DNA of 64,000 nt from the NCBI RefSeq assembly GCF_003286085.1, contig NW_020825298.1, forward strand, positions 3,100,001 to 3,164,000, given 5' to 3'. Source of the DNA: Drosophila persimilis (taxonomy: Eukaryota; Arthropoda; Insecta; Diptera; Drosophilidae). Both the position numbers and the translations under genes were made by a program. Positions 27,246 to 40,520 of this stretch are shown in pieces (position 1 is the stretch's first letter; each line of letters starts with the position of its first letter). The notes beneath the pieces were generated by a model. That model was not told the DNA's origin, made no database searches, and was given only the letters and a program-made list of their open reading frames with translations.

Positions 27246-28479
27246 ACAAATGTATGAGAATTATGCAAACGATATAAACGCCAAAATCAACTTGAGGCTT
27301 TTCCTCAAGCAAGGATTTCCCCACATTCACATGGGCGTAGGGTGGGCGGGGAGTGGGGCGGAGAGTGGCCCCAAAAAACAGTCTTTCAAGCGGGAAAGCG
27401 CACAAAAACCCGCAAATGAAATGAAACGAAATGTTTGCATAAACGATTTAATCGAATTCCAATGCAAATTCAGTTAAATTTCATTTCCCGTACGGCTCGA
27501 CGAGACACGGCCCGGAGACGGCGGTGGTGGGAGGGTTTGGAAGATTCCGGCATTCCGGTTCCGGAAATTAGCATAACACTCGCGGTAATACAATAAAAAG
27601 AAAAGGATACAGCCACAGATACAGATACAGATACAGATGCCTTAGATATCCAGCGCCAAGGAGCGCAGCCCAAGTGTAAAGTTCATTTCGGAAAATTGCT
27701 GATATACGAAATTGAAATAGGAAGCCGTCTCCTTCCTCCCAAAGGAAACTCATTGCTGGCTGAACGGCAAAGGGAGGAAGGAGATACTTTTATGATTTTT
27801 CCACTGAAAGGGTATGAGCGGAGGGTTTGAGCCAAGATGTTGATGTTTTTCTCAGGGAAATTATATTTCTGACATTTTTTTATGATTAGATAAAGGGGGA
27901 AAAAAACCCCTATATGTGCATTTAGATTTGATTGGAGGAGTAGATCCTCTGCCAAGATGCCTCTGGTTGGGGGTCTTGGCTAGTATCATACGGACTTGGG
28001 AAAATATTTAAAATCCTAACATACAAAAGAATATTTCTAAAAGGAGTTAATCGTTTCGGGTCTTGGGTTCGGAACGACAGTTCCAAATATTATTCTTCAT
28101 CTTCATCTGAATCTTCTTTTTCTTTAGACTATTTCCGTGCTGCCGCCATCTATGATGTCTATCTTTCATTCCCAGGAATTGGAATTCGTTGGTAATAAAT
28201 GTGTGAAGTTCACTTACGGCGGCTACGGTCTCGTTTCGATTCTCGGGCGATTCAATCTTCCACGAAAAGAAAACTCAAAATTAGACAAAAACAATTTTCC
28301 ATAATTAAAATAATATTCCTACTCTGATGAATCGATTCTTTGTCTTTAATTTCGACTGCCTATAGACTTGACTCCCATAAATTCTCTATATATCATGATC
28401 ATAGTGAATAGTAGATGGAATAGTGGATATAGCCATGTGGATGATCTGTTTCCAAGCAAGAAACGCTCGATCTGGCAGG

Positions 28480-28760
28480 TCTCAATTTACATATATGTAT
28501 GTATGTAGATTCACTCACTCCCACTTCGAAAGCGCTCGAAGATCTCTAATGCAAGAGCGTACGTGTGCACACATACAGTCTTATCTCAGTCCTCGGCTGC
28601 CTCATGACGAACACGAAAGAGCGGCTAGCTTTTGAGTGCTCTCGCTCCTTCTCTATCTCTCTTTCAACAAAAATCTAAGAGCCTGGCAGAAGAGCAAGAA
28701 GCAAGGAGGTGTATGGGCGCTGTTGGATGTACACCTATTTGGATACAAAATGAATATACG
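28480..28760 (+). repeat. Dispersed repeat family 3, copy 2
   Basis: Same order of blocks as 3440-3660 (CTGCCTCATG, GAGCGGCTAGCTTTTGAG, CTCTC, TTTCAACAAAAATCT, GTATGGGCGCTG), preceded by an ATGTATGTATGTA microsatellite at about 28494-28507. Confidence 0.5.
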
Positions 28761-30526
28761 AGTTTATCCAATACCAATGGCTAAATCTTTGGTGCAGTAA
28801 AGCGCTCTCTCAATGGTACGATTATCCAACGAAGATCTGTAAAAAATATACTTCGAAATAAATATCCATCCCCACTCGAAGCTCCCTTAATTGGTGGCTC
28901 AAAAAAGGGTGCTACCCCTCTTACCATTTATATTTATAAATATTTATTTATTGCAATCCCTCATAGGGTATTCAGTGCTTCGCCTTTCCCAAATCCCTCA
29001 CAAACCTTGAACCCACTTCCACCAGAAACTGAGAATCATTTATATTTATGCGAATTCTTTGGTTGTTTTTTTGTTTTTGTTCGTTGTAATTTCCACCCGA
29101 AGCCCCGCTGCCTGCCTAATAGAGCGACTCAATTAATGAGGCAAAGTTTTTCCGGTCTCCGTTTTGTGCTTTTCCCGCAGAGGTTTTCCATTCCACTCCA
29201 TTCCGTACCATTCCAACATGCATTGGTCGAGCTTCTGCTGTAAGGACAAGAACTTTAATGAAATCTTGACACGGGACTCTAGGTAGGACCCCGCTGGAGG
29301 ACTAGGCAGGACCCCGCCCTTCATGGCAATTGTCGCGCAATGAATTTTATTTTGCTCTTTACAAGTTGTAAAAAATTAAGCCAAAGCAAAGGAGAGAGCG
29401 AGAGAGAAATCGTATTTTTGGGTTCTGGTCTTCTTTGGGTTTTTCTTTTGGCCAAACAAGTTGTTGGCCAAAAGCCAAGAAATTTATATGGCATTCCCAT
29501 AAAGGGAAAACTTCCCCTTGAGGAAAATCCGTTAGCCGAAAAAGGGGGGAGAAAAACTTTATTTTCCCGATTGCATATTCAAAAGCCCCCACTCCCCCTC
29601 CCCATTCCCCCTCTCACTGTCTCTGTCTCGTCTGTCCGCTTTCGTGTCCGTGCCTGTTGGTCCCTGGTCCCTGGTCCCCGGTCCCCGGTCTCTGGTCGCG
29701 TGGTCTCTCGTCGCGCATTTCCGTTACATGCCAAACACTTTTGGCCTTTGTCCCGGAGACCGCAAAAGTCACCGCCTGGCGCATACAAATTAATCATTTG
29801 GTAAAAAAAAAAATAAAACAACAACAAAGAAAGAAACCCAGGAACCAGGAAACGAATACGAATACGAAAGGTTTGAGTGTTGAACGATTTCGCGTTGCAG
29901 CCCCCTAATGGCTGGCTTGGGGGCTGTTTTTGGATCTCATCTGGGCTTATGATTCGCATCACGTACGCGACGTTTTTATGATATACCAATTTTGACATAA
30001 TCCACGTGGATTACGAGCCAATACTCGAGCACATATTGGCAGGAAGGTCCAAGTCTCTCTCTCTCTCTCTCTCTCATTGGAAGAGAAAGACATGACAACT
30101 CCCGTGACTTGATTTGATTTCCGTTCGAAGGAGTGATGGAATGTTTTTTGGGCACTTTTAAAAACCTTCTAGAAACACTGCGGGGCCCCCTGCCTAACGC
30201 CTTTTCTTGTGCGCCGAACGCCCGCTTTATCGACTCGATCGCGCGCGCCGATATGAGTCGAAACAAGAGAGAGAGAGAGAGAGGTTTTGCAGATTTTTTC
30301 ACTTCACTTTTGTTTCCACTCGATTCATTAGACTTCCTTTTGACCACCCTCTACTTGATGCAGGTAACTGTTAAGTAATTTCATTTCAAATCACAATTGC
30401 ATTCCACTCATTCCACGGCAAATCTCAAATGTCAAAGGTTAATGTACCGCTTGACTGTCTGACCAACGAGAAGGTTTTCAAGTGCAAAATGTCCACAAAC
30501 GGCAGAGGGAAAGGAGGAGAAACAGC

Positions 30527-30641
30527 GAAAGGAATGGGGAATGGCATGGAGAACAGCCAAAGGCATAGGGAATGGAGGGGAAAACAGCCAAAGGAATGGT
30601 AAATGGAAGGGAAAACAGCCAAAGGAATGGTAAATGGAAGG
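30527..30641 (+). repeat. 31-bp minisatellite
   Basis: Units end with ACAGCC at 30558, 30589 and 30620, followed by a partial unit. The consensus core is AAAGGAATGGTAAATGGAAG. Followed by ATC trinucleotides and CGATGG/CGGCGA repeats to about 30750. Confidence 0.85.
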
Positions 30642-30844
30642 TGTAAACCAATGCCAACATCATCATCATCATCATAGACTTCCTCCTCATCCTCGTTATA
30701 CATATGTCCCATACATGGCGATGGCGATGGCGGCGGCGACGGCGACAGCGGCATACGTGTATGACAAAGTTTAAGTGCTTGCTAAATCCATAGATTTCAT
30801 GCTGGCAACACGAGGGCGAAACATGGCCCCACATTGTGCGAGAC

Positions 30845-30985
30845 AAGCAACAGCAACAACAATAACAGCAACAACAATCGTTAACAACAAAACAGCAGCG
30901 AGGTGTTGGGTAATGTGCAACAGCAACAGCAGCAGCAACAGTAACAGTAACAGCAGTGGCAGCAGCAGCAACAATTGTTGCAACA
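30845..30985 (+). repeat. CAG/CAA trinucleotide-rich tract
   Basis: Imperfect CAACAG, AACAAT and AGCAGC repeats. Open frames on both strands here are low-complexity Gln/Asn/Ser or Leu runs, which is typical of fly intergenic opa-type repeats and not of a gene. Confidence 0.85.
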
Positions 30986-31349
30986 ATAGTATCGCATTTC
31001 AATGTTTTTTACTGTTGGCATAAAAACAAAAGGCAAAAGCCGCAGTCAAACAGCGAACTAACACCAAAACAACCAACAAACCAACAACAAAGACAAGCAC
31101 AAGTGCAACGGTAAAACAAGCTTTCGTAGCCTTAGACGGCATTACGACTAGAAAATACTCCGTAAATGTGGGAGGCTACAGCACTGAGTGACTTCTTCTT
31201 ACGTCTGATAAAACTATACAAAGTGAGTGAAAGTTTTCACTCTTATTTTTAGGAGGCTTTTGGCAGGCAGATCCACGTACTTTTAAGCCGCATTTCGTCA
31301 CCTGAACAAAAGCACTCGAATGCAGCACAGATTTTTTCACAGCAAGGAA

Positions 31350-32095
31350 GCTAAGGAGGGGCAAAACAAGAGAACAAGCTCCTAATTATGTTGTGAGATT
31401 TCCATAGCATTCCCTTTTTTTTGCAAGATTTATAACCTTTTTCACCCTTTCCCACCATATTTTTCCAATAAGAGCAAAGCTGTAAATTTTTACAAGCAGA
31501 ATAAAAGAGAGAGTTTCTTACCTTTTTGGCAGCGCTCTCTCTCTTTCTGTCCTTTTCGATCTTCTTCGTGTCTGCGCCTGGGCATCCTCCAGTGTCAGAA
31601 AGAGACAGCCATAGATTTGCTTTGGCACGTACGCCATGGCGAGGCCACCAGGGGATCGAACGAAAATTGTTGGAGGAACATCTCGGACATAACGGAACGC
31701 AACAAATAGCATATTTATGTATGTATGCATAACACTTGTTGCACTACACTTTTATATATTTTCACATATTACTGATCAGGAACGCACATTTTCTTGGATT
31801 AAAAAAAAAAACACTTTAATGCCAGGATTTTTGATATTTTTCACTGCACTGCACTAAATCAAATAGCGCGACTATATTTTCCGAATTTTCCATTTTCAAT
31901 TTACCGCTTTTTTCTGCAAAAGTACGCGGAGCTAAGAAAAACGCGCGGAATCTGGGCGAAAAAAAGTTGAACTGAAAGCGAGATGCGTCGGCGGCTTAGT
32001 GCTCTCTCATTCCATGCTCTCCTTCTGCTGCTGTTTCTATTTGCTCGCTCACGACGAGGTGTGTGGGAGTAAGAGAGTCGCGTGAAACGTAAAAT
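31350..32095 (+). mobile_element. Dispersed repeat family 1, copy A
   Basis: Closely similar to copy B just downstream and, reversed, to copy C at 45.6-46.9 kb. Shared blocks include ACATCTCGGACATAACG, a short ATGTATGTA microsatellite, ACTTGTTGCACT, TTTTTCACTGCACTGCACTAAA, AATAGCGCGACTATATTTTC and GAAAGCGAGATGCGT. No transposase frame is seen. The internal ATGTATGTA microsatellite and lack of coding recall Helitron-like DINE/ISY/SGM elements of Drosophila, but the ends were not matched to that class. It lacks the foldback segment present in B and C. Ends are approximate. Confidence 0.7.
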
Positions 32096-32269
32096 GAGAT
32101 TTTTCTATTAAGAAGAGCTCAATGGACAACAAAAACGGAAAGGCTCAGCATTATTGTTGCCAATTATCTTATGAAAATGTCAAGACAAATAAACATATAT
32201 TCTAAACAAAGCAAAAGTTCCATTTAAACTGTTAGAAATACATAAATGCATAACAATAAAAAAAAATGG

Positions 32270-33300
32270 AGAAAAAAATTATTCTGTTGCCTTTGGTTAT
32301 CTTCATTTAGCCTCCTTCTTTTTTAAACACTTGAGTTTTTCTATGGAAAAAAAGAAAAAAGCGCCGCGCTCTTAGTTCCTTTGTGAGATTTCGGCAGCCA
32401 TCTAATTTTTTCGCATGATTTGTCACCTTTTCCTCCATTTTCCACCACCTTTTTACAATAAGAGAGCACCCTCGCATGAGAGAGAGAGTCACATATCTTA
32501 TTGGGACCGCTCTCTCATTCCTTTTTGATCTTCTTCCTGACTGCGCCTAGTTCTCCTTTAGTGTTAGAAAGGGAGAGCAATAGATGTGCATTTGGCACGT
32601 AGGCCATTTTGAACGAAGGGCAAGGCCTCGGGATCGAGAAAAAATTTTGCAGGGACATCTCGGACATAACGAAACGCAGCGCGCTCCTCTGTCAATTTCG
32701 ATGCCTTTTTTCACATTTTAAAATATATGTATTTATTACACAATAAAGAAAATATACATATGTATGTACATATGTATGTATCAGACACTTGTTGCACTGC
32801 ACTTGCACATATTAACCATCAGGCACGCACATTTTCTTAGATTGACAAAAAAAACACTTCAGAGCCAGGATTTTTAATATTTTTCACTGCACTGCACTAA
32901 AACAAATAGCGCGACTATATTTTCCGAATTTTCCATTTTCAATTTACCGCTTTTTTCGGCAAAAGAACGCGGAGCTAGTTAAAACGCGCGGAACCTGGGC
33001 GAAAAAAAATGGAACTGAAAGCGAGATGCGTAGGCGGCTTAGTGCTCTCTCATTCCGTGCTCTCCTTTTGCTGCTCTTTCTAATTGCTCGCTCGCGATGG
33101 AATTTTACAAGGTGGTCCGCAAAGCGCTCTCTTTTCGGTTGTTTTTGTGCTTAATACAACAGCGCTCTCAGCAGTGCAGTAAAAAGGGAGCCGAAAAAGA
33201 GTTAGTGGACCACCTTTTGTGGTGACATCATGCGCTTATTGGCATGTAATTCGTTTCTGCTTCTCCCTCGCTTACTGAAAAAGAAGAGATCACCTTTGGA
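32270..33300 (+). mobile_element. Dispersed repeat family 1, copy B
   Basis: Direct-orientation neighbour of copy A with the same block order over more than 600 bp, plus a longer microsatellite (about 32750-32780, CATATGTATGTA units). Near its right end is a foldback with arms AAGGTGGTCC and GGACCACCTT (33109-33216). Non-coding. Ends are approximate. Confidence 0.75.
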
Positions 33301-34813
33301 CACCTGTTTGTCAGAGTGTGCGTTATTAATAGAGTTACATATATGTACGTAAAGTGAGATTTATGTGCAGGCTTTGATTTTAAAGTGGAGAAAAGCAAAT
33401 AAGAATGAATATATGACAGGCATTACACTCAGGAGTATTTCGACTCTCGCCTTCATAGAAAATGTGTTGATTGGAAGGGAAAGCAACAAACTGGACTCTG
33501 AAACGGCCCCGCAAAAGCTTTTCTGGAGTACCCATTAACCCCGAGAGTACCCTGTAGAACAAGCACAATCCCGTTTTGCAGTCTGCAAAAGTTTTTATAC
33601 CTCTCCCACTCTGCGTCGCCGACTGATGGCTGCACGTAATTTTGCTTTTGTCGCGACGCAAATATGTTGCCCATAACAGGGAAGAACCACCCCCTGGTTG
33701 TACCTACTCTCCTTCTGTTACAGCATGGTTCTCTCTCTCTTTCTCTCCCTCTCTGTCTTACCTTAACATTATGCAGGGCGCCACATCATCGCACTTGTCA
33801 CTTTAACCTTGCACCGCCTGTCAGTGGCACCACTCTCCCCTCTGCCTCCCCCACCCCACTGTCTTTCATGGGTTCTGTAAATTTGCGCAAAGCGGCATGG
33901 AAAATGAAAAGAAAAGCCATAAAACCAAAGACGACGCGGCAAGCAAGCAAACAACGCAGCGAAAAAAAGGCGACAGCGAACGGTAAAAGACAAAGCGCGG
34001 AACAAAAAAAGAGAAAGGGAATTTTTGACGCGAGCTCAGCGAAGGTTGAATACGCTATAAGTCAGGGGAAAATATACAGTGAATAAATTTTTTACTAAGT
34101 TTTATAATTTTGATTAAAGATTTAAAAAGTATTTTATCGAAATATTGAAAAATTATAAGATTAAAAAATCTGTATGTACCAAAAATAAATTGTTTCATTT
34201 TTTAGGCCTGAAAAAAAAAATTAAAACCACTGAAATATGTTTTTTATTTTGTTTTAACATGGTTTGAATAAAAAAGAATTGTTTTTTCTAGTTTCAAGTC
34301 TGCCGTTTCCGCTCTTTTCCATTCCAAAGTATGGTTTTAATGTGAAAAAACGAATAAATAACGAAGAAATCTATAAAGATCCAATGAGAGAGGATAATTA
34401 TATTCTTTTTAATTAGCTAAGAGATCATGTTAACGAATCCTATTAGGTGAAACCTAAAAAAAACGGGATTTTGTTTTCATATCCGATGTCCGATCTATCC
34501 TTCGGATGTACTGTACCCTCCATCGGGTAGGGTATACCAAAACCGAACCCGAAACGAGCGTAAATATGCCTGTCATCATTTTGACATCAGCTTCCTGGCT
34601 AAGAGTATGGGTAGTTTTCTTCCAGCCAGGCCATTACCATAACTATAATGCATATTTCAGCATCGAAGTCAAACACAAGGCTCTCCCTCTCGCCCTCCTC
34701 ATGCCATCATCCCGTGTCATCATCATCATCAGGCATCAGGAGGAGGAGGCAGCAGGCAGCAGTCAGCAGGAGTGACGGGAACGATTCTAGCTGTCTACTT
34801 TGGGGCCTCATGC

Positions 34814-34844
<31 letters not shown>

Positions 34845-37800
34845 TCTTGCCACATCGTCGTGCTGCTGCCGTTGTGGAAAATCCCCGTATCACTTTCGCT
34901 TCTGCCTCCTGTTGACAATCTCGGTTTCAGTGTGTGTCCACACACACCCCATATTTAGTGTCTGGGAACATGCCCGAGCATATTTATGCCCGCTTTTCTC
35001 CGACCCCACCCCCACCCCCCCTCCGCCAGGACGGAATGGCAGGGTTTTAGCATAAAAGTTTATTGAACTAACGCTAAATAGATGGCATTGCATTGGCAAC
35101 ATAACAGCGAAGCCCCCCCATTGCCCCCCCTCGGAGAAAGCATGGGCCTTGTTTCTGCAGGTTATGGGATTTCAGGTCGCTTAATAGAGGACTTTGCGTG
35201 GCCAGGCATTGCAGGAGCAGTCCTAGGCCTACTTTGATTATTTCTTGGATTTAAATCATCCCCAAATTTGGTATTAAATTTCCCTCCCGCTATTTGATAC
35301 ATTTATTCCGCCATGATTGAATTAGTCTACTTAATCGCAATTTTTCTTGTACTCTCAATTTTTTATTAACACAAAAAACCACAAAAATAATACACTTTTT
35401 ATTCTGATACTCTCAGTTTATTTATTTTTTTTTGGTTTAAATAAATTTAATTAAACGTCAGCTTAAGCGACATATCAGTGCGCATTAATAAATTAGCAAG
35501 GAAAAAAGCTTTAAATAAACAAAAAATAACAACAATCGGGGAAAAAAACAAACAACTTTAGTGGAGGCCATAAACAACAAACTAATTAAATATGCAGGCG
35601 AAAAAATGCGGCATCATATCACCATAAAAAATAGCGGACAATGGATGCTCTATGAAAAATAGTTGACACCTTTTTTAGGGCTCTGACGAAGAGCAAAAGA
35701 AAAAGAAATTGTATAAAGTTAAGGGCTTAAATTGAACGAAAAGGTGTGCCACAGATTTTTCTGCTGTTGTTTGAACACCTGGCTTTCGAATGCTATTAAA
35801 GCCAGTCCTTTAAAGCCCGTCTCTCTCTCTCTCTCTAATGTCGTTTCAAACCTCAGAGCCAACTCTTTCGGAACAGTTTCACCGCAATGCCACCGTTGGC
35901 CAGCCCAGAAACTAAATATTTGGCCTGTAAGCGTATTCCCTAGTCCGCAACCTAATTAGCATACAATTTTCGCTACCATCGCCCCAACACTTTGGCCAAA
36001 TTAAATTGTCAATTATTGGCAAACAAACCCCGGCAGAAGCAGTAGCACAGTGCGGGCCATAAAGTAATGCCGGCCGGCATTTGTGGCGGTTGTTTGCTTG
36101 TTGGTGGCATGGAAAAATATGCATGGTGCAACCGCAGCTTTAACCATAGCCCGACGCATTTGTCATTCTTTGCTGGCGGGGCGCAAGGCAAACAAATGCC
36201 CCAGAGAGAGGCAGAGAGAGAGCGAGTGCAGTCCTGGCCAGAGTCCATGCTTTTGCACCATCGTTTGCCAATATTCAAATAGCAAAAAGTCAGACATATT
36301 CTCATTAACATAAAACATAAATATTTACTTATGCCACAGACACACACGGACCCAATGCAACGGACATTTCTATTTGAGTTTCGGTCGAAAGGGATTTCCC
36401 AGACATTTCCTTTCCTTTTGCATTTTTACCCCATTACCGAGGGGTGGGGGCGGGGTTTTGTGTGGCAAAGGGTAAAATGTGTGCTAAAATGCCATTTCCA
36501 TAAATGCAAATCAGTTTGTTTATTCCCCCCCCCCCTTTTCATGGCATACGTACGTATATCTTCTCCAAATACTCGTAGTTATAACTTTTGAGGCGTTGCA
36601 ATCCACAAAAAAAGGAAGAAGAAATTTATTCTGCTTGGGTTTTTTTATGGGGCTTGTGGGGCTTTACATTGCCCCGCGAGGGCGTGACCATAGTGCAACA
36701 TGCAACGAAATTGATATTCCTTTGGCAAGCTACTGGGTTGCACGTTGCACTCTCTGGTCCTTGCGGCATAATTGAAGATGCAGCCGAGGGTCTCAGTTTT
36801 ATGAGCGAGTTTTAAGTGAATATTTTTGCGGTGCACGAAATTATCCACTATCAGACAGGAGATGGAAATTTTGCTGAATTTATCCTTCTTGGTATATTTT
36901 AGTATTTTTGGGTATTTTTTCAAATTCACATTTGCATTGCAAAATTTTTTCTTTTTGGCATATTTTAGTATTTCTATGATGTAGGATTCTTTTTTTTTAA
37001 TATTTCTTCAGTATTTTTCTAGTATTTCTCCATTGCTAAATTGAATTTGTTGAGCTTTTCCTTTTCAAATATATGTATTAGTTTTTTTAATATTTGTGGA
37101 TATTTTTTTAATAATTTTTAAAAGATTTCCTTAGTATTTTTCTGGTATTTTTCCCTACTTCATGAGTTTTATTCATTCTACACATTCACATTGCACATTG
37201 AATTTTTCTCTTTGGTATATTTTAGTATACCTAGTATTTTTCGGTATTTTTGAAATATTTCTTTAATATTTTTCCATACTATTTTAGTAGTATTCATGAT
37301 CAAAATTGCTGAATTGTTCCTTTCTGGTATGTATTAGTATTTCTAGTATTTTTCGGTATTTACAGTATTTGCAGTATTTTTCTAGTATTTTTTTCAATTT
37401 TCAAAGAGTAGAATTCATTCTACCTAAATGAGTTCAATGATTGCTTGGATCCATCAATTTTCAGTACAAATTTCGTTACATTAAAAATCGTTTCCCATTT
37501 TCTATTCAATCTGATCACAAAGTTCAGTCCCAAAGCTCTATAATTTCCGATTATAACCTCTAAAAATTACCAAGTGCGGACATAATCGTTTGCTTATCGG
37601 GAAAATTGTACGAGTATCTAGGGGAACGCCCCGTGCATTAACATTTCATTCGATAGCTCTTGACTGCACACAGAGGCATGCCCCAAGAGCATGGCATGGG
37701 GCATATGCCGTATGATTATAAGGCATGTCTTCATTTCCATTACCATAGAATTGAGAGTGAAGGACACCTACCACCATCATTAAATCAAAAACCAAACAAA

Positions 37801-40049
37801 ATATTATAGAACGAAACTGAAAAGCGACCCGGGCACACACATACTCGTGCATTTGAAAAGGAAAGCCCAGACTAGACCCAGACTCAACCGCAACATGAAG
37901 AAGGAGATGTTGCAACAACGCCCAAGTCATTAGAATTCCGTTTTGTGCACAGAACTTGGCCAGAAAGGAGCAAAACCGAGAAGGAAACCCCTGGTATGGG
38001 ATGGAGAGAAACCGGAGAATGAGACCAAAAAGCAAAACGAATTTCATTAAATTAGACGTAACGGAAACAAAGTCGTTAAAACTTGGCAATCCCCAACCTC
38101 AGGTGCCCCACCTCCCCCACCCCCGGTAACCCCTCTAGTGGTTTTGCTCACTAACTGAAACTGAAATGCAATGCTAACGATCCACCAAAACGGGGGTGGG
38201 AGTCGCATGCGTACGGCAGTGTCCACTTGGGGAACTTGTGCCTTGGACACAGACACGGGCCCAGAGACCCATACAATGGCATTTTAATAAAACTCGGGCG
38301 AAAATCCCTTTACTGGATGGCACACACACCCTCCCGCCCTCGAACGGAACCCGAACACACTTAAACAATTTTCGTGAGCGCATTTAAAACGATTGAGATT
38401 GGAATAAAGGGAAAGGTCTATGAACTGTTGGTACCCATTAATGGGCTATAAGGTGCACAACCTTTGAAAAAGATGAAGGCTTACTCTCTAAGAAGGTGCC
38501 ATCACATGATTAGGCATATCTAAGACATAGATATAAGCCTATTTCATGGACACGGCTTGTACTCCTGATGACTGACTAACGAGTGCCTCTTACAGGCTTC
38601 AGCTAACGCTCCCTGACGTTTGTTTTCGCACTCTCGGTCTGATCTCTCGGTTCACTCTCTGTGCAAGGGCCTTCCTGATTCCTGTCGTCCGTCTGGGATG
38701 ACAATAGCTTCTAGTTCTTCTCGAATCAGCTTCAGATTGTCATTACAGCTGCTGTCACGTTTGTTCCTTGGATGTCCAGGACGTTCTATCGCTTTAGGAA
38801 CCTCTAGAACCGACTTGAGAACCCACCATAATCAAAAAAATCGCCTTTACTAGCTGGAATTCCATGTAAACCCTCAATAAGTGCTTCGTTTCGCCCTTAT
38901 AATTCCCAAGTGAGGTTTTCTCAGCCTTAAGTTTCAATTACTTCCTGAGTTGTTCCTAGAACTCCCTGTAGCTACGCCAGACCAGCCCTTATTTGCGACA
39001 GGATATCCCCCTTGCTACCCTGTAACTAATGCATCTAACTACCTTTTCCATATGTATTTGGAGACAGAGACAGTTTTGTTGGCTACCCTGCCAGCCCCCC
39101 CGCCCACATCCATACGTCTCTCTCAAGAGCATTGTCTGCTAATAGAGACTTGAGTGAAGTGTGTGGAAGTGGGGTTCGTACGACTGTGTGTCTGTGTCTG
39201 TGTCTGGGGTATCCCCGCCCCCAGGACTGGTCTCTCTGCAGTCACTGGAACTGGTCCGCTCATTTCATGCAATGGCAAATTGCCATTTTTAGTTGGCCAT
39301 TCGATGTAACCGAAACTGGCGACCGTTTCGACCATTGCCATCCTACAAATTAGTATAATAAAACGTTTCATAAAGTGGAGACCAGGCCAGACCCCCCCCA
39401 CAAAAGGGGAACGAATGGATACAGGCGCTTGGGTTTCCCTCCTTTTGGCATCGGTTACAGTTTTAGGTTTTCTCCTTATTCTTTTTTTTATGCTCGTTTA
39501 ATAGTTTTGTTTGCATTTTTGTGCTCGTCTGCTTTACGGCCACTAAGTATCCATTACATAACAAGGAGTGAGGGGGAGGGGGAGGTCAAGAGGGGTGGCG
39601 ACCCTTCGCGCTGGGTATTTATTACGAACAGCTCCTCCACTCCACTCCACTCCACTCTGAAAATGTCATTCGAAATTGTATTATCCTCCTCCGGAAGGCA
39701 GCGGCGAATGTCCTTAACTTCTTTGAAATTGTCGCCATATTTTGCAATTAGAATAGAAGAAGAATGCCGCCCCAGAATGGTGGGAGGCTGACAGGCACGA
39801 CGCTGTCGGCAATGGCAATGTCTGACACATTCAAGAAATTACAACGCCAAAAGCCCCTCGGCCAAAGGACGACTCACAAAAGGCGTCCAAAATGGATTTT
39901 ATGGCCTGTTGAAATGTCTCGCGCTTTGTCTCCTTCACAAGGAGACGGCTGCCAGTCCTCCCGGAGCCATTTCGGCATGTGTCCAGGTTGTCATGTCTCC
40001 GCTGTCTAGGCGAATAAGCTCCTTAGGCCGGGACATCATGGGGTGTTGA
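33301..40049. other. Intergenic DNA, no gene seen
   Basis: Contains ATC and CCGATG repeats at 34720-34850, GGTATT block 1 and a third TATAATTCCCAAGT (38898). The frame at 33664-34086 is Lys-rich and low-complexity. Confidence 0.55.
36890..37420 (+). repeat. GGTATT/AGTATT-rich cryptic repeat, block 1
   Basis: Irregular recurrence of GGTATATTTTAGTATTT and TAGTATTTTTC motifs in T-rich DNA, without a fixed period. Same motif set as 62990-63620. Confidence 0.7.
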
Positions 40050-40370
40050 TTGAATCAAACACAAAAGTTGTGGCATAAACCTTTTGCTAAGGCACAGAAA
40101 GTTTTAACAGTGTTCCAAGGGAATATATTCGATAGATTGATTAATATTAAAGGAAATTGTAACCAAATTGTGCTTGAACTTGAGGATATTGGAATAGGTA
40201 TCAATAATACAAGACTTCAAACTTTAAAATCGATCGTAAGAAACCCAAAACGTTCCACAAGTAGACAAATTTTGAAAGATGTACAAGCAAAGACCAAAGA
40301 ACCAAATATACAATCAACAAGATGTTGTATGAGGCACCAAAGAGCTGTTCTATGGCTGGGTTTTCCGTAG
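40050..40370 (+). pseudogene. Possible Tc1-like transposase relic, helix-turn-helix region
   Basis: A 106-codon frame contains LKSIVRNPKRSTSRQILKDV, which resembles the second paired-type helix-turn-helix of Tc1 transposases (I.R.V.RNP..S..EI). No DDE catalytic core follows in frame. It could be a short relic of a Tc1-like element; the match is limited to one domain. Confidence 0.35.
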
Positions 40371-40520
40371 ACAGAGGGTTCCCGTGGGACCTCAATTATC
40401 TCTTACTCTTACTCGCTATTCCTTTGCCTACTCGACTATTCGTCAATGCTGAATCGATCTCCAGAATCCAACAATAAAATCCTGCTCCTTCTTTGGCGAT
40501 GCGCACAGGTAGGGCCCAAC

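Larger units (their letters stand above)
25061..31349. other. Intergenic DNA, no gene seen
   Basis: Contains a perfect 16-bp palindrome AATCTCAATTGAGATT (about 25150), two copies of TATAATTCCCAAGT (25287 and 25456), repeat family 3 copy 2, CT tracts at 30055-30075, GA tract at 30268-30283 and the minisatellite and CAG tracts listed separately. Confidence 0.55.

Noticed and set aside
30478-31002. Minus-strand frame of 174 codons
   Set aside because: Translation of CAG/CAA, ATC and 31-bp tandem repeats; no protein signal.
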